DNA from: Ignavibacteriaceae bacterium
GTDB taxonomy: Bacteria; Bacteroidota; Ignavibacteria; Ignavibacteriales; Ignavibacteriaceae
Direction of reading: 5' to 3'
Assembly: GCA_013388525.1 (NCBI GenBank)
Contig: JACAFA010000209.1
Span: 1 to 22,953 of the forward strand
Length of the DNA: 22,953 nt
The position numbers and the translations under genes are program-made. A model generated the notes under the pieces. It did not search any database and was not told the origin of the DNA. It saw only the letters and a list, made by a program, of their open reading frames with translations. Positions 8,659-16,227 of the stretch are shown here, piece by piece; the stretch's first letter is position 1; each line of letters starts with the position of its first letter.

Positions 8659-8679
8659 TTGTTACTGATAGTGTAACAA
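8659..8679. promoter_or_regulatory. Inverted repeat, candidate Rrf2 operator
   Basis: Arms TTGTTAC (8659-8665) and GTAACAA (8673-8679) pair perfectly around a 7-nt spacer. The 21-bp dyad lies 12 bp upstream of the rrf2 start codon, where it would overlap the promoter or the 5' leader. Rrf2 proteins bind such dyads as dimers and often repress themselves. The assignment is by position and symmetry only. Confidence 0.5.
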
Positions 8680-8767
8680 ATAAAAAAATAAATTCAAAAT
8701 TTTTAATTTAATTTTATCTTAATCTTCTGAAAATCTCTCTCTTTTTATTTTAAGATGATATTATAGA

Positions 8768-8798
8768 TTGAAATTACCCTTATTCTTAAGTATTTTTG
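8768..8798 (+). promoter_or_regulatory. Candidate Bacteroidota-type promoter facing lysine 6-aminotransferase
   Basis: TTG at 8768-8770, then 20 bp, then TATTTTTG at 8791-8798. This fits the primary-sigma consensus known from Bacteroidota (TTTG, 19-21 bp, TAnnTTTG). Transcription would start a few bases after 8798 and give a leader of about 190 nt before the aminotransferase. Since the region is AT-rich, a chance match is possible. Confidence 0.45.
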
Positions 8799-8815
8799 CG
8801 CTGTAATTAAAGTTT

Positions 8816-8905
8816 ATGAAGAATACATTTTTACATATAATTCTTACCCTATTTTCCCTCAGGCATAGAAGCTATTTTGTGTCTGCTTACGAATCAGTGT
8901 TTTAA
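8816..8905 (+). CDS. Possible 29-residue peptide in the aminotransferase leader
   Basis: An ATG at 8816 opens a 29-codon frame ending at TAA 8903-8905. It begins with Met-Lys-Asn and a hydrophobic run (FLHIILTLFSL), then a basic/aromatic tail. It starts 18 bp after the promoter-like -7 box and lies wholly in the predicted leader. There is no Shine-Dalgarno, and it is not lysine-rich, so it is not an obvious lysine-attenuation peptide. It may be a small membrane peptide, a leader peptide, a remnant of a secreted protein's signal sequence, or chance. Confidence 0.2.
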   Translation: MKNTFLHIILTLFSLRHRSYFVSAYESVF

Positions 8906-8924
8906 TTCCTCTATTCCTTGATCC

Positions 8925-8958
8925 ACAGGTCATTGCACCTGTTGCACAATTCTTGCAA
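8925..8958. promoter_or_regulatory. Cluster of small repeats upstream of lysine 6-aminotransferase
   Basis: ACAGGT (8925-8930) and ACCTGT (8937-8942) form a 6-bp inverted repeat with a 6-nt spacer. Overlapping it, TTGCAC occurs at 8933 and 8942 and TTGCAA at 8953, and TTGCA (8942-8946) with TGCAA (8954-8958) is an inverted repeat with a 7-nt spacer, the same spacer length as the dyad beside rrf2. The cluster lies 39-72 bp before the start codon. It could be a protein-binding site or a leader hairpin. Confidence 0.3.
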
Positions 8959-8996
8959 ATAAATATTAATTCATTTTTAAGTATTAAGGTGATTAT

Positions 8997-10331
8997 ATGT
9001 TGATAGAAACTATTAACCCCGCAGAAAAAGTAAGAGAAGTTATCGGAAAGTATATGCTAGCTGATGGCTTCCACCTGGTTCTTGATTTAAAGAATAGTTA
9101 CAGAAATAAAATTGTAGATGAAAGAAATGGTGATGAGTATATTGACTTATTCACATTCTTCGCTTCCAATCCGCTTGGTATGAATCATCCGAAATTAAAT
9201 TCAGATGAAGTCAGAGAATTATTGGGTTATGCTGCTGTAAACAGACCATCCAACTCGGATATTTATACAACTCTAATGGCAGATTTTGTTGATACGTTCG
9301 CACAAGTTGCAAAACCTGATTATATGAAACACTTATTTTTTATTGATGGTGGTGCACTTGCAGTTGAAAATGGTTTGAAGGTTGCTTTTGATTGGAAAGT
9401 AAGAAAGAATTTTAAAAAAGGTTATAAGGAAGAGAAAGGATATCAGGTAATTCATTTCAGAGAAGCATTCCATGGAAGAAGCGGTTACACGATGTCTTTA
9501 ACCAATACGGATGTAAATAAAGTAAAATATTTTCCAAAGTTTAACTGGCCGAGAATTATTAATCCCAAAATCACATTTCCTCTTGAGAATCATCTTGAGG
9601 ATGTAATCAAACTTGAAATGCAGGCAATTGATGAGATTAAAACTGCAATTAAAAATAATCCTGATGATATCGCTTTATTAATCATTGAGCCAATTCAGTG
9701 TGAAGGCGGAGATAATTTCTTTAGAAAAGAATTTTTTCAGGAATTAAGAAACATCACTCTTGAAAATGATATAATGCTGATGTTTGATGAAGTCCAGTCT
9801 GGCTTTGGAATTACAGGAAAGTTCTGGGCTTATGAACATTATGTTAAACCTGATATTATAGCATTCGGAAAAAAAACTCAGCAATGTGGTATAATGGTTT
9901 CCGACAGAGTTGATGAGATTGAAGAAAACTGCTTCAATGTTTCAGGAAGAATAAATTCAACCTGGGGCGGAAATCTTGTTGATATGGTTCGCTCAAAGCA
10001 AATTCTTGACGTAATGAAAGAAGAAAATCTTGTTGAGAATTCTGCAAATCGCGGCAGGTATTTACTGAACCGACTTTATGAGATACAATCTCAATTTCCG
10101 AATCTTATAAGCAATGCAAGAGGTTTAGGATTACTTTGCGCATTTGATTTCCCAAATGCTGAACTAAGAGATACATTCAGAGAAACCTGTGAGAGAGAAA
10201 AGCTTTTAATTCTTGGCTGCGGTGTTAAAACAATAAGATTCAGACCAATGTTGAACATCACTGAAGATGAACTGGAAGAGGGCTTGCAGGTTATTGAGAA
10301 AGTTCTTAGAATTATGTCGTCAAATAAATAA
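8997..10331 (+). CDS. lat: L-lysine 6-aminotransferase (lysine epsilon-aminotransferase)
   Basis: PLP enzyme (class III aminotransferase fold) that moves the epsilon-amino group of L-lysine to 2-oxoglutarate, giving L-2-aminoadipate 6-semialdehyde and glutamate. The 444-residue protein resembles, from memory, Mycobacterium tuberculosis Rv3290c nearly end to end: MLADGFHLVLDL, RPSNSDIY, LFFIDGGALAVENGLK, REAFHGRSGYTMSLTNT and INSTWGGNL blocks. The PLP Schiff-base lysine is Lys292 in AFGKKTQ; Asp264 in FDEVQSG binds the pyridine nitrogen; Glu236 in EPIQCEGGD matches the gate residue Glu243 of the mycobacterial enzyme, and Thr322 in NST its Thr330. A Shine-Dalgarno AAGGTG (8984-8989) precedes the ATG. 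It is divergent to the rrf2-ALDH pair that supplies the next step, and is followed by its own terminator. In actinomycetes this enzyme feeds beta-lactam synthesis or stationary-phase metabolism; no antibiotic genes are visible here. Confidence 0.94.
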   Translation: MLIETINPAEKVREVIGKYMLADGFHLVLDLKNSYRNKIVDERNGDEYIDLFTFFASNPLGMNHPKLNSDEVRELLGYAAVNRPSNSDIYTTLMADFVDTFAQVAKPDYMKHLFFIDGGALAVENGLKVAFDWKVRKNFKKGYKEEKGYQVIHFREAFHGRSGYTMSLTNTDVNKVKYFPKFNWPRIINPKITFPLENHLEDVIKLEMQAIDEIKTAIKNNPDDIALLIIEPIQCEGGDNFFRKEFFQELRNITLENDIMLMFDEVQSGFGITGKFWAYEHYVKPDIIAFGKKTQQCGIMVSDRVDEIEENCFNVSGRINSTWGGNLVDMVRSKQILDVMKEENLVENSANRGRYLLNRLYEIQSQFPNLISNARGLGLLCAFDFPNAELRDTFRETCEREKLLILGCGVKTIRFRPMLNITEDELEEGLQVIEKVLRIMSSNK

Positions 10332-10355
10332 ATTATAAAACAACTACTTGCACAG

Positions 10356-10386
10356 AACGGCTCCAAACGGAGCCGTTTTTGTTTTT
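10356..10386 (+). terminator. Intrinsic terminator of lat
   Basis: A 9-bp G+C-rich stem AACGGCTCC/GGAGCCGTT (10356-10364 and 10369-10377) with loop AAAC is followed by TTTGTTTTT. It lies 25 bp after the lat stop codon and is one of the few G+C-rich stretches in the spacer. Confidence 0.88.
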
Positions 10387-10487
10387 CAGCGGCAGGCTTA
10401 TGAACCTTTGACTCAAAATTCGTTTCTTCTATTAAAACAATTACTTTTACATAAAAGATTTTTATCAACTTTATCTGTTGCATATTA

Positions 10488-10511
10488 AGACCCTGAATTA
10501 AAGTCAGGGTG
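10488..10511. repeat. Short palindrome, half-copy of the repeat at 19936-20003
   Basis: ACCCTGA (10490-10496) and TCAGGGT (10504-10510) form a 7-bp stem with a 7-nt loop. Aligned without gaps to the right half of the 68-bp repeat (19979-20002), 17 of 24 positions agree, including the GA-CCTGAA start, the AA in the loop and the TCAG-TGA end. It sits 14 bp before the rsmI start codon, so it would form a hairpin close to the ribosome-binding region. Confidence 0.5.
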
Positions 10512-10524
10512 AAAACTTGAATAA

Positions 10525-11205
10525 ATGGCAGGAAAACTTTACATAGTAAGCACACCAATCGGTAATTTAAAAGATATTACTCTTCGGGCTATTGAAACTT
10601 TGAATGAAGTGGATTTTATTTTATGCGAAGACACTCGTGTAACTTCTATTTTGATGAAACAATACAACATTATAAAACAACTTATCTCTTTTAATGCTGT
10701 AAGTGAGGTAAAGAAAATTTCCGCTATCATAGAAAGATTGATGCAAGGACAAAGCTACGCATTGGTATCAGATTCAGGCACGCCCGCTATTTCTGATCCG
10801 GGTATTCGATTAATTTCTGAAGCAATTAAGAATGAAATTCAAGTGGTTACTATTCCTGGTCCAACTGCTTTAATTGCTGCTTTAACAATCAGCGGTCTGC
10901 CAACTGATTCATTTGTCTTCGAAGGTTTTCTACCTCAAAAGAAAGGAAGACAAAAAAAGCTTGGTGAATTAAGTCAAGAAGACAGAACTATTGTTCTTTA
11001 CGAATCTTCTCACAGAATAGAAAAATTGATTGATGAATTAGTCCTTTATTTCCCGGAAAGATATGTCGTTGTTTGTCGTGAACTTACCAAAAAATTTGAA
11101 GAAACCTGGCGCGGTTATCCTCTCGAGTTAAAAGAAAAAATGAATATAAGAATTATTAAAGGCGAGTTCGTTGTTGTTGTTGCAGGCAAAGAATGGAAAA
11201 ACTAA
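10525..11205 (+). CDS. rsmI: 16S rRNA (cytidine1402-2'-O)-methyltransferase
   Basis: SAM-dependent enzyme that methylates the ribose of C1402 in the decoding centre of 16S rRNA. It has the tetrapyrrole-methylase fold with the family motifs STPIGNLKDIT (9-19), CEDTRVT (34-40), SDSGTPAISDPG (82-93), IPGPTA (110-115) and FEGFLP (132-137). The 226-residue length lacks the C-terminal extension of the 286-residue E. coli protein, which is common in this part of the tree. The ATG lies 14 bp after a small hairpin, and no good Shine-Dalgarno is seen. It converges on the RDD gene with a 13-bp gap and no visible terminator between them. Confidence 0.95.
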   Translation: MAGKLYIVSTPIGNLKDITLRAIETLNEVDFILCEDTRVTSILMKQYNIIKQLISFNAVSEVKKISAIIERLMQGQSYALVSDSGTPAISDPGIRLISEAIKNEIQVVTIPGPTALIAALTISGLPTDSFVFEGFLPQKKGRQKKLGELSQEDRTIVLYESSHRIEKLIDELVLYFPERYVVVCRELTKKFEETWRGYPLELKEKMNIRIIKGEFVVVVAGKEWKN

Positions 11206-11218
11206 TTACTCCCCTTTT

Positions 11219-11959
11219 TCATTCACTCAACAAATAATTATAATCCTTCAAAACAGTATCAAGAAAAGTAATAGGACGCAGATTTGAACTTATTCCTGTT
11301 TTCTTTTCGATGGCTGCTTTGGTTTTTTGAAGCATTTGCTCGTACAAATAAATGTCTGGTTTCTTGTAATTCATATCCAGAACGGCTTTTACAATTGCAA
11401 TATCTTTGTCAGTTAATGCTGTTACCTGAGGAAACTTAACTTCATAGTTTACAGGAGTTGAGCGAAGAATTGTATCGTCAAGCTTTACTTCAGTTTTAAG
11501 TTTGACCACAGTTGTGCCTGCAGCAATATCTCCAAGTCTTTGTCCTTTCCCATTCACAAGCAGAGTAACTAATCCAACTGCTCCATAAGTAAAATAAAGA
11601 TCAATCGGTGCGAGTATCCATCTAAGAAAATAACTTCCGATTCCAGCCTGACTTCCATCAAGTTTTACGACTCTCATCTTCATTATTTTTTTACCGAAGG
11701 ATTGTCCGTTAAGAAAAGTCTCACATAATAAATGATAAAAAAATACCGGCAGGAATAAAATTATAAAATACGCTACCGGAAAATCAAACGCTGAACCTTC
11801 TGTTAAACTTAAAAGCCAGATATAGAGAAATATGATTGCAATAAGATAACCGATCATAATAAGCTGGTCAATTAATTCAGCCACCACCCTGTCACCAACA
11901 CTGGCTACAGGATATTCAATGTTAACATTCTGAGCAGTTTCAATTTCTATCGTTTGCAT
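11219..11959 (-). CDS. RDD-family membrane protein, last gene of the MoxR/DUF58 cluster
   Basis: Small membrane protein with the RDD domain (about 17-155): Arg24 and Asp31 in the first helix, two strongly hydrophobic spans (about 33-52 and 62-80), SFGKKIMKMRVVKLDG (87-102), and GQRLGDIAAGTTVV (139-152), the typical end of the domain. A cytoplasmic C-terminal extension of about 90 residues follows (DKDIAIVKAVLDMNYKKPD region), which many short RDD proteins lack. RDD proteins have no agreed function; some are linked to ion transport. It follows the DUF58 gene by 8 bp and is the last gene of the long minus-strand run. Confidence 0.88.
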   Translation of the reverse strand: MQTIEIETAQNVNIEYPVASVGDRVVAELIDQLIMIGYLIAIIFLYIWLLSLTEGSAFDFPVAYFIILFLPVFFYHLLCETFLNGQSFGKKIMKMRVVKLDGSQAGIGSYFLRWILAPIDLYFTYGAVGLVTLLVNGKGQRLGDIAAGTTVVKLKTEVKLDDTILRSTPVNYEVKFPQVTALTDKDIAIVKAVLDMNYKKPDIYLYEQMLQKTKAAIEKKTGISSNLRPITFLDTVLKDYNYLLSE

Positions 11960-11967
11960 ATCAATAA

Positions 11968-13299
11968 CTAAATCAATCCACGTGCCTTTAATTCAAGATA
12001 CTTGTTAATTGTATTTACTGAAAGATTCTGCGGAGTTGTAAGAATTGACTGTATGCTGTATCTGGCAAGTTCCTTAACAATTAACCGCTTCTCAAAAGCA
12101 AATTTTTCCGCTATTGTCTTCAGATAAATTTCTTCAACATTTTTTGCGGGTTTATCAATGAGAGTAAAAAGTTCTGTATTAATAAAAAATATTACGATTA
12201 CAAGATGAGCTTTTGATAATCTTCTTAAATATGCAAGCTGACGCTGAAGAGCATTCAGACTTTCAAAATTTGTATACAATAGTATCAAGCTTCGATGGCT
12301 GATCTTCTGCAGAATTGTACTTGTCAGTATTTCAAAATCAGATTCGAGGAAATCTGTTTTTTGATTGTAGAGAAGCTCAAGAATATTTTGCATCTGACGT
12401 GACTGTCTGTCTGCAGGCAGAATATTATTTACTTTGTTTGAAAAGGTTATCAATCCTGCTTTATCCTGTTTAAGCATAGCAATGCTTGAAATAACAAGAG
12501 AAGAATTAATTGCATAATCCAGCAAACTCATTCCATCAAAAGGCATTTTCATTACACGACCGATATCAATCACACTAAAAACCTGCTGGGATTTTTCATC
12601 ATCAAAATGATTTACCATTAACCTTACTTTTCTTGCGGTTGCTTTCCAGTTGATAGTCCGGTAATCATCTCCTCTTACATATTCCCTGATATGATCAAAC
12701 TCCATTGAGTGACCAACTCTTCTTATTCTTTTTACTCCTGCTTCAGTTAATCTGTCAGAGATTGCCATCAGTTCATATTTTTTCATTTGAATGTATGAAG
12801 GATAAACAGGGACTATTTTTGTTCCTTCAAATTGAAATCTTCTTCTTACAAAACATATACGTGAAGCCACAAAAATATTTGTGCTGCCAAAATTATATTC
12901 TCCCCTTTTAACAGGTCTAAGTGTATAAGTGAAAATTCTGGTTTCACCTGATTCAACGTTCAACCTGAAAGAAAGATTTCTGATTTGAAACTCGAACGGT
13001 ACTTCATCAATTATTTCGCAGAAGACTTTAAAGGCATATTTATTTTCGAGAAATATTTTTATCTCGTTATCATCACCGTTTGATAATCGGTTTGGTGTTA
13101 CTCTGTAAGAATAAATTCCTTTTTTATTTAAGAAAAGAATTAATGCATCAGATAAAAGTAAAACTAACAAAGCAGCAAACAGCAGATTACTTACTACCAG
13201 AAGTGGTGAAATGAAATACGAAAAGACAAAAAGTACGACCAGTAAAGCAATAGCTATAAAAAATCTTGAAGAAAGATAGAAAGACTTTAATGATTTCAC
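11968..13299 (-). CDS. DUF58 protein (von Willebrand A-like partner of MoxR)
   Basis: Membrane-anchored protein of 443 residues. Two hydrophobic helices near the N-terminus (about 10-30 and 33-56) are followed by a beta-rich segment (about 65-160) and the DUF58 signature: EFDHIREYVRGDDYRTINWK (200-219) then ATARKVRLMVNHFDDE. The next strand, VFSVIDIGRVM (240-250), stands where von Willebrand A domains place the metal-binding DxSxS; here it reads DIGRV, so the site is incomplete. Such proteins are encoded beside MoxR ATPases and are thought to be their effectors at the membrane. The start is GTG and overlaps the MoxR stop by one base (TAGTG), so translation is probably coupled. Confidence 0.92.
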   Translation of the reverse strand: MKSLKSFYLSSRFFIAIALLVVLFVFSYFISPLLVVSNLLFAALLVLLLSDALILFLNKKGIYSYRVTPNRLSNGDDNEIKIFLENKYAFKVFCEIIDEVPFEFQIRNLSFRLNVESGETRIFTYTLRPVKRGEYNFGSTNIFVASRICFVRRRFQFEGTKIVPVYPSYIQMKKYELMAISDRLTEAGVKRIRRVGHSMEFDHIREYVRGDDYRTINWKATARKVRLMVNHFDDEKSQQVFSVIDIGRVMKMPFDGMSLLDYAINSSLVISSIAMLKQDKAGLITFSNKVNNILPADRQSRQMQNILELLYNQKTDFLESDFEILTSTILQKISHRSLILLYTNFESLNALQRQLAYLRRLSKAHLVIVIFFINTELFTLIDKPAKNVEEIYLKTIAEKFAFEKRLIVKELARYSIQSILTTPQNLSVNTINKYLELKARGLI

Positions 13300-14276
13300 T
13301 ATCTGGGGACCTCAACTCTTTCTAAAATCGTTTTGATAATATCATCAGCAGTTTTCCCTTCCATTTCCTTTTCGGGAGTCAGCAGGATTCTGTGTCGGAG
13401 CGTTGGATACACAACCATCTTTACATCATCAGGAGTAACGAAATCTCTGCCATTTATTGCAGCGAAAGCTTTCGCTCCAATCATAATTGATATCGAAGCT
13501 CTCGGAGAACCACCAAGATAAAGATCACTATTATTACGCGTTTTATTTACTATTTGAGTTATGTATCCGGCAACTTTTTCATCAAGATGAGCTGTTCTTA
13601 CCTTTTCCCGGAATTGCTGAAGTTTTTCTTTTGTGAATACCGGCTGAATCAAATTTAAATCATTAATATTTTTTCTACTGTGAAGATCAAGAAGTATTTT
13701 AATTTCCTCATCAGGCAGCGGATAATACATTTCAACTTTAAACAGAAAACGGTCAAGCTGTGCTTCAGGCAGTTTATACGTTCCTTCGTGTTCAATCGGA
13801 TTTTGTGTTGCAAAGACCGTAAAAGGATTATCTAATTTATAAGTTGTACCATCAACTGTAACTTGTCTCTCTTCCATTGCTTCAAATAATGCTGATTGAG
13901 TTTTAGCAGGTGCACGGTTAATTTCATCAATTAAAATTATGTTTGAAAAAATTGGTCCGCGGTTAAACTCAAACTCAGAAGTTTTCACATTGAACACTGA
14001 AGTTCCCAGAATATCGGAAGGCATAAGATCAGGTGTGAATTGAATTCTTGAGAAATCAGCTGAGATAGTTCTTGCAATAATTTTTGCGAGAAGTGTTTTT
14101 GCTATTCCGGGGACGCCTTCAATCAATACATGACCATCAGCAAGAACTGCTGCAATCATCATATCAATTATACTTCCCTGCCCGACAATTATATTTTTTA
14201 CTTCTGCCCTGACTTTTTCAATTGATTCTTTCAGTTCTGTTAAATCAGTGCGTGGGGTAAAATTTATTTCTTCCAT
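13299..14276 (-). CDS. MoxR-family AAA+ ATPase
   Basis: Cytosolic chaperone-like ATPase, 325 residues, of the MoxR (AAA_3) family, which helps assemble or activate partner complexes such as von Willebrand A proteins. The Walker A is GVPGIAKT (54-61), Walker B LIDEIN (115-120), sensor 1 ATQNP (156-160), and LPEAQLDRF (169-177) provides the likely arginine finger Arg176. A C-terminal helical lid follows, with GGSPRASISI before residue 270. The ATG start overlaps the stop of the upstream gene by one base (TAATG), and its own stop overlaps the DUF58 start. The client in this cluster is unknown; the neighbours suggest an envelope-linked process. Confidence 0.95.
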   Translation of the reverse strand: MEEINFTPRTDLTELKESIEKVRAEVKNIIVGQGSIIDMMIAAVLADGHVLIEGVPGIAKTLLAKIIARTISADFSRIQFTPDLMPSDILGTSVFNVKTSEFEFNRGPIFSNIILIDEINRAPAKTQSALFEAMEERQVTVDGTTYKLDNPFTVFATQNPIEHEGTYKLPEAQLDRFLFKVEMYYPLPDEEIKILLDLHSRKNINDLNLIQPVFTKEKLQQFREKVRTAHLDEKVAGYITQIVNKTRNNSDLYLGGSPRASISIMIGAKAFAAINGRDFVTPDDVKMVVYPTLRHRILLTPEKEMEGKTADDIIKTILERVEVPR

Positions 14277-15451
14277 TATTTTGTTCTTTCGTAAAATTTT
14301 TCGATGTGATAGTTAATATTAGTTAATTCTTCTTCTGTTATTTTATTACTGTAAGATATTCTATCAATTTCCCTGAATAATGATTTTATTTTAGCTTCGG
14401 GGATTGATGACTTTTCAGAGATCTTCTGAATAGTATCTGAATCAAAACTGCTTGTTCTTATAAAATATTTGTTCCTTATATAATCAAGAAAGTATGAGAT
14501 TTTCTTTTCTGCAATGTTCTTAAAATCTTTTTGCTGATAATACAGATTACCAACTGTTTGGACAAATTCAACAGTAGTATTTGTTAACGGCGGAATAACT
14601 GGTATAATTCTCTGCTTTCTCCTTCCATAAAACAAAATAAAAAGTACAACTGAAGCAAGTACAATGTAATAAGCCCATTTCAGCGACTGCTGCGAAAGGA
14701 TGTATTGCAATGCAGATGCATTAAACTTATTACCAATTTTATAATAATCATCCCAGAAAGTGTCCTGCACAGGCAAGTGAGATAAAGCCTTATAAACATA
14801 ATCGTTATTACGAGAGCTGAGCAAGTGATAATTTGTGAATGCCATCGGAACAGTATTCAAAAAGAAATTACCTTCACCATATTTTATTCTTAAAAAATTT
14901 ACCTGATCATTTTCATTTTTTCCTAAAACCTGCACAACTGTCGAATCATACTCGCTGAAATAATTATCAAAATCGGATGAGGAGTAAGTGTATCCATTTT
15001 CAGTTATTAAATCAGGCAAAGTGAAATTAATGTTCATTGAATCCTGAGAGAAGATGACCATTGAAGTTTTAATTCTCAGCGAGTCAGCAAGAGGTCCGCT
15101 AATATCAAATGCAGAAATAAAAACATTATTACCTTCAGATACGTAGTAAAGAAGATACTCAACATCTAACCGGTCAGGTGAAAAATCCGAGTTTATGAAA
15201 ACATAATTAGTGTAATAAAAATTTTCATTCTTCAAAATATTATAGATGGGTAATTCTTTAGCACTTAGCTTACTTTCCGGAAATAAATCTGATGCTATGT
15301 CATAAATTATATAACCGCCGTACGGAGTTTTGTCTTTACGTGAAAAACTTTTAGTCCAATCAATTTCCTCCGGCTCAGCAATTTTTATTACTGTGAGAAT
15401 TGTCAATGTAATAATTAGTGGCACTAAGTATTTTAAATTCTTCTTTTTCAC
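14276..15451 (-). CDS. DUF4350-type membrane protein of the MoxR cluster
   Basis: 391 residues with an N-terminal transmembrane segment (about 8-24), a large extracytoplasmic part, a second transmembrane segment (about 259-275), then a basic patch (GRRKQR) and a cytoplasmic C-terminal domain of about 110 residues. The stretch KTPYGGYIIYDIASDLFP (41-58) is typical of DUF4350 proteins, whose soluble part resembles a class I glutamine amidotransferase/ThuA-like fold without obvious catalytic residues. The gene starts with GTG, overlapping the preceding stop by one base (TAGTG). It is found between DUF4129 and MoxR genes in many genomes. Biochemical role unknown. Confidence 0.78.
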   Translation of the reverse strand: MKKKNLKYLVPLIITLTILTVIKIAEPEEIDWTKSFSRKDKTPYGGYIIYDIASDLFPESKLSAKELPIYNILKNENFYYTNYVFINSDFSPDRLDVEYLLYYVSEGNNVFISAFDISGPLADSLRIKTSMVIFSQDSMNINFTLPDLITENGYTYSSSDFDNYFSEYDSTVVQVLGKNENDQVNFLRIKYGEGNFFLNTVPMAFTNYHLLSSRNNDYVYKALSHLPVQDTFWDDYYKIGNKFNASALQYILSQQSLKWAYYIVLASVVLFILFYGRRKQRIIPVIPPLTNTTVEFVQTVGNLYYQQKDFKNIAEKKISYFLDYIRNKYFIRTSSFDSDTIQKISEKSSIPEAKIKSLFREIDRISYSNKITEEELTNINYHIEKFYERTK

Positions 15452-16227
15452 TATGAGCTGATCAATGCAAATAATTTATTGAAGTCATTTTGTGAGTTTT
15501 TTACAATATCTTCATCAACAGGAAAATCGCCGTACCAAATCCATTCGAACATATTAGTTGTAACCCGAAATGCTTCAGCGATCTGATTATGTTTTATTTC
15601 ATTTATGTATTGATAATTCGTTTTATTATTTCTTAATTCAAATAGTCCTTTTTCGGACAGTAGCTTAAGTGATTTTAAGAAAAGATATCTGATAGCAAGT
15701 TTATATTGTTTATTGTCGATTGCTCTGGCTATCAATTCATCAAAATTAATTGTGTTAATATCTTCTTCTGACTCGACGATATTTATTTCATCTGATTTTA
15801 ATTTACCGAATAACAAACCCCTCCTGTCAGCTTTGATTAATCCTCTGATGATAAGTAAAATTGCAACTACCATTAAACCGTAATAGAGAACATCAAGTAA
15901 TGTAGAATAAGTTTTTGATGAACTGAGTATAATCAACTGCTGACGTATCCAGTTCTTCACTTTGGTAATCCAGTCGTCGGCTTCATTCGGACCTCCTTCA
16001 TATTTGAATTCCGGATCATTTTTATATTTATCCAAAACATCATCAGATATAATTCTTATATTTACAATCAATTCCTCTTCCGAAGCGGGTAAAACCTTTC
16101 TGGTTGAGTCAACAGGAAAATCTTGATCCTGATTTAGAGCAGAAGCAGCCCGTTGACAAAAGCATAACTGAGCAATCAATAAAATTAATGCTGAAGTTAG
16201 AATGTTTGATCGTGTTAGAAATAGCAT
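15451..16227 (-). CDS. DUF4129-type membrane protein of the MoxR cluster
   Basis: 258 residues. An N-terminal signal-like segment (about 8-24) is followed by an extracytoplasmic stretch of about 85 residues, a transmembrane helix (about 112-130) and a cytoplasmic C-terminal domain. That domain carries the DUF4129 pattern: AIRYLFLKSLKLLSEKGLFE (178-197), then KTNYQYINEI (202-211) and FEWIWYGDFP (227-236). In other bacteria the same domain ends transglutaminase-like proteins encoded in MoxR/DUF58 clusters; here the transglutaminase part is absent. The ATG directly abuts the stop of the upstream gene. Role unknown, probably a membrane partner of DUF58 and DUF4350. Confidence 0.8.
   Translation of the reverse strand: MLFLTRSNILTSALILLIAQLCFCQRAASALNQDQDFPVDSTRKVLPASEEELIVNIRIISDDVLDKYKNDPEFKYEGGPNEADDWITKVKNWIRQQLIILSSSKTYSTLLDVLYYGLMVVAILLIIRGLIKADRRGLLFGKLKSDEINIVESEEDINTINFDELIARAIDNKQYKLAIRYLFLKSLKLLSEKGLFELRNNKTNYQYINEIKHNQIAEAFRVTTNMFEWIWYGDFPVDEDIVKNSQNDFNKLFALISS

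Larger units (their letters stand above)
8648..8996. other. 349-bp divergent regulatory region of the lysine-degradation locus
   Basis: Non-coding spacer between the divergent rrf2 and lysine aminotransferase genes. It holds, from left to right, an inverted repeat next to rrf2 (8659-8679), an AT-rich stretch, a promoter-like site facing the aminotransferase (8768-8798), a short plus-strand reading frame (8816-8905) and a group of small inverted and direct repeats (8925-8958). I looked for a lysine riboswitch and do not see its conserved core. Confidence 0.7.

Noticed and set aside
8800..8996. Lysine riboswitch in the lat leader
   Set aside because: I do not see the conserved five-helix core or its purine-rich loops, and a lysine-degradation gene would need the opposite control from the usual L-box targets.
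8997..10331. lat as part of a beta-lactam biosynthesis cluster
   Set aside because: No ACV synthetase, IPN synthase or related genes lie nearby; the neighbours are a matching dehydrogenase and a regulator.
10091..10558. 155-codon minus-strand open frame across the lat 3' end and the spacer
   Set aside because: Its coding part is the antisense of lat and its rest crosses the lat terminator and the rsmI hairpin; composition is not protein-like.
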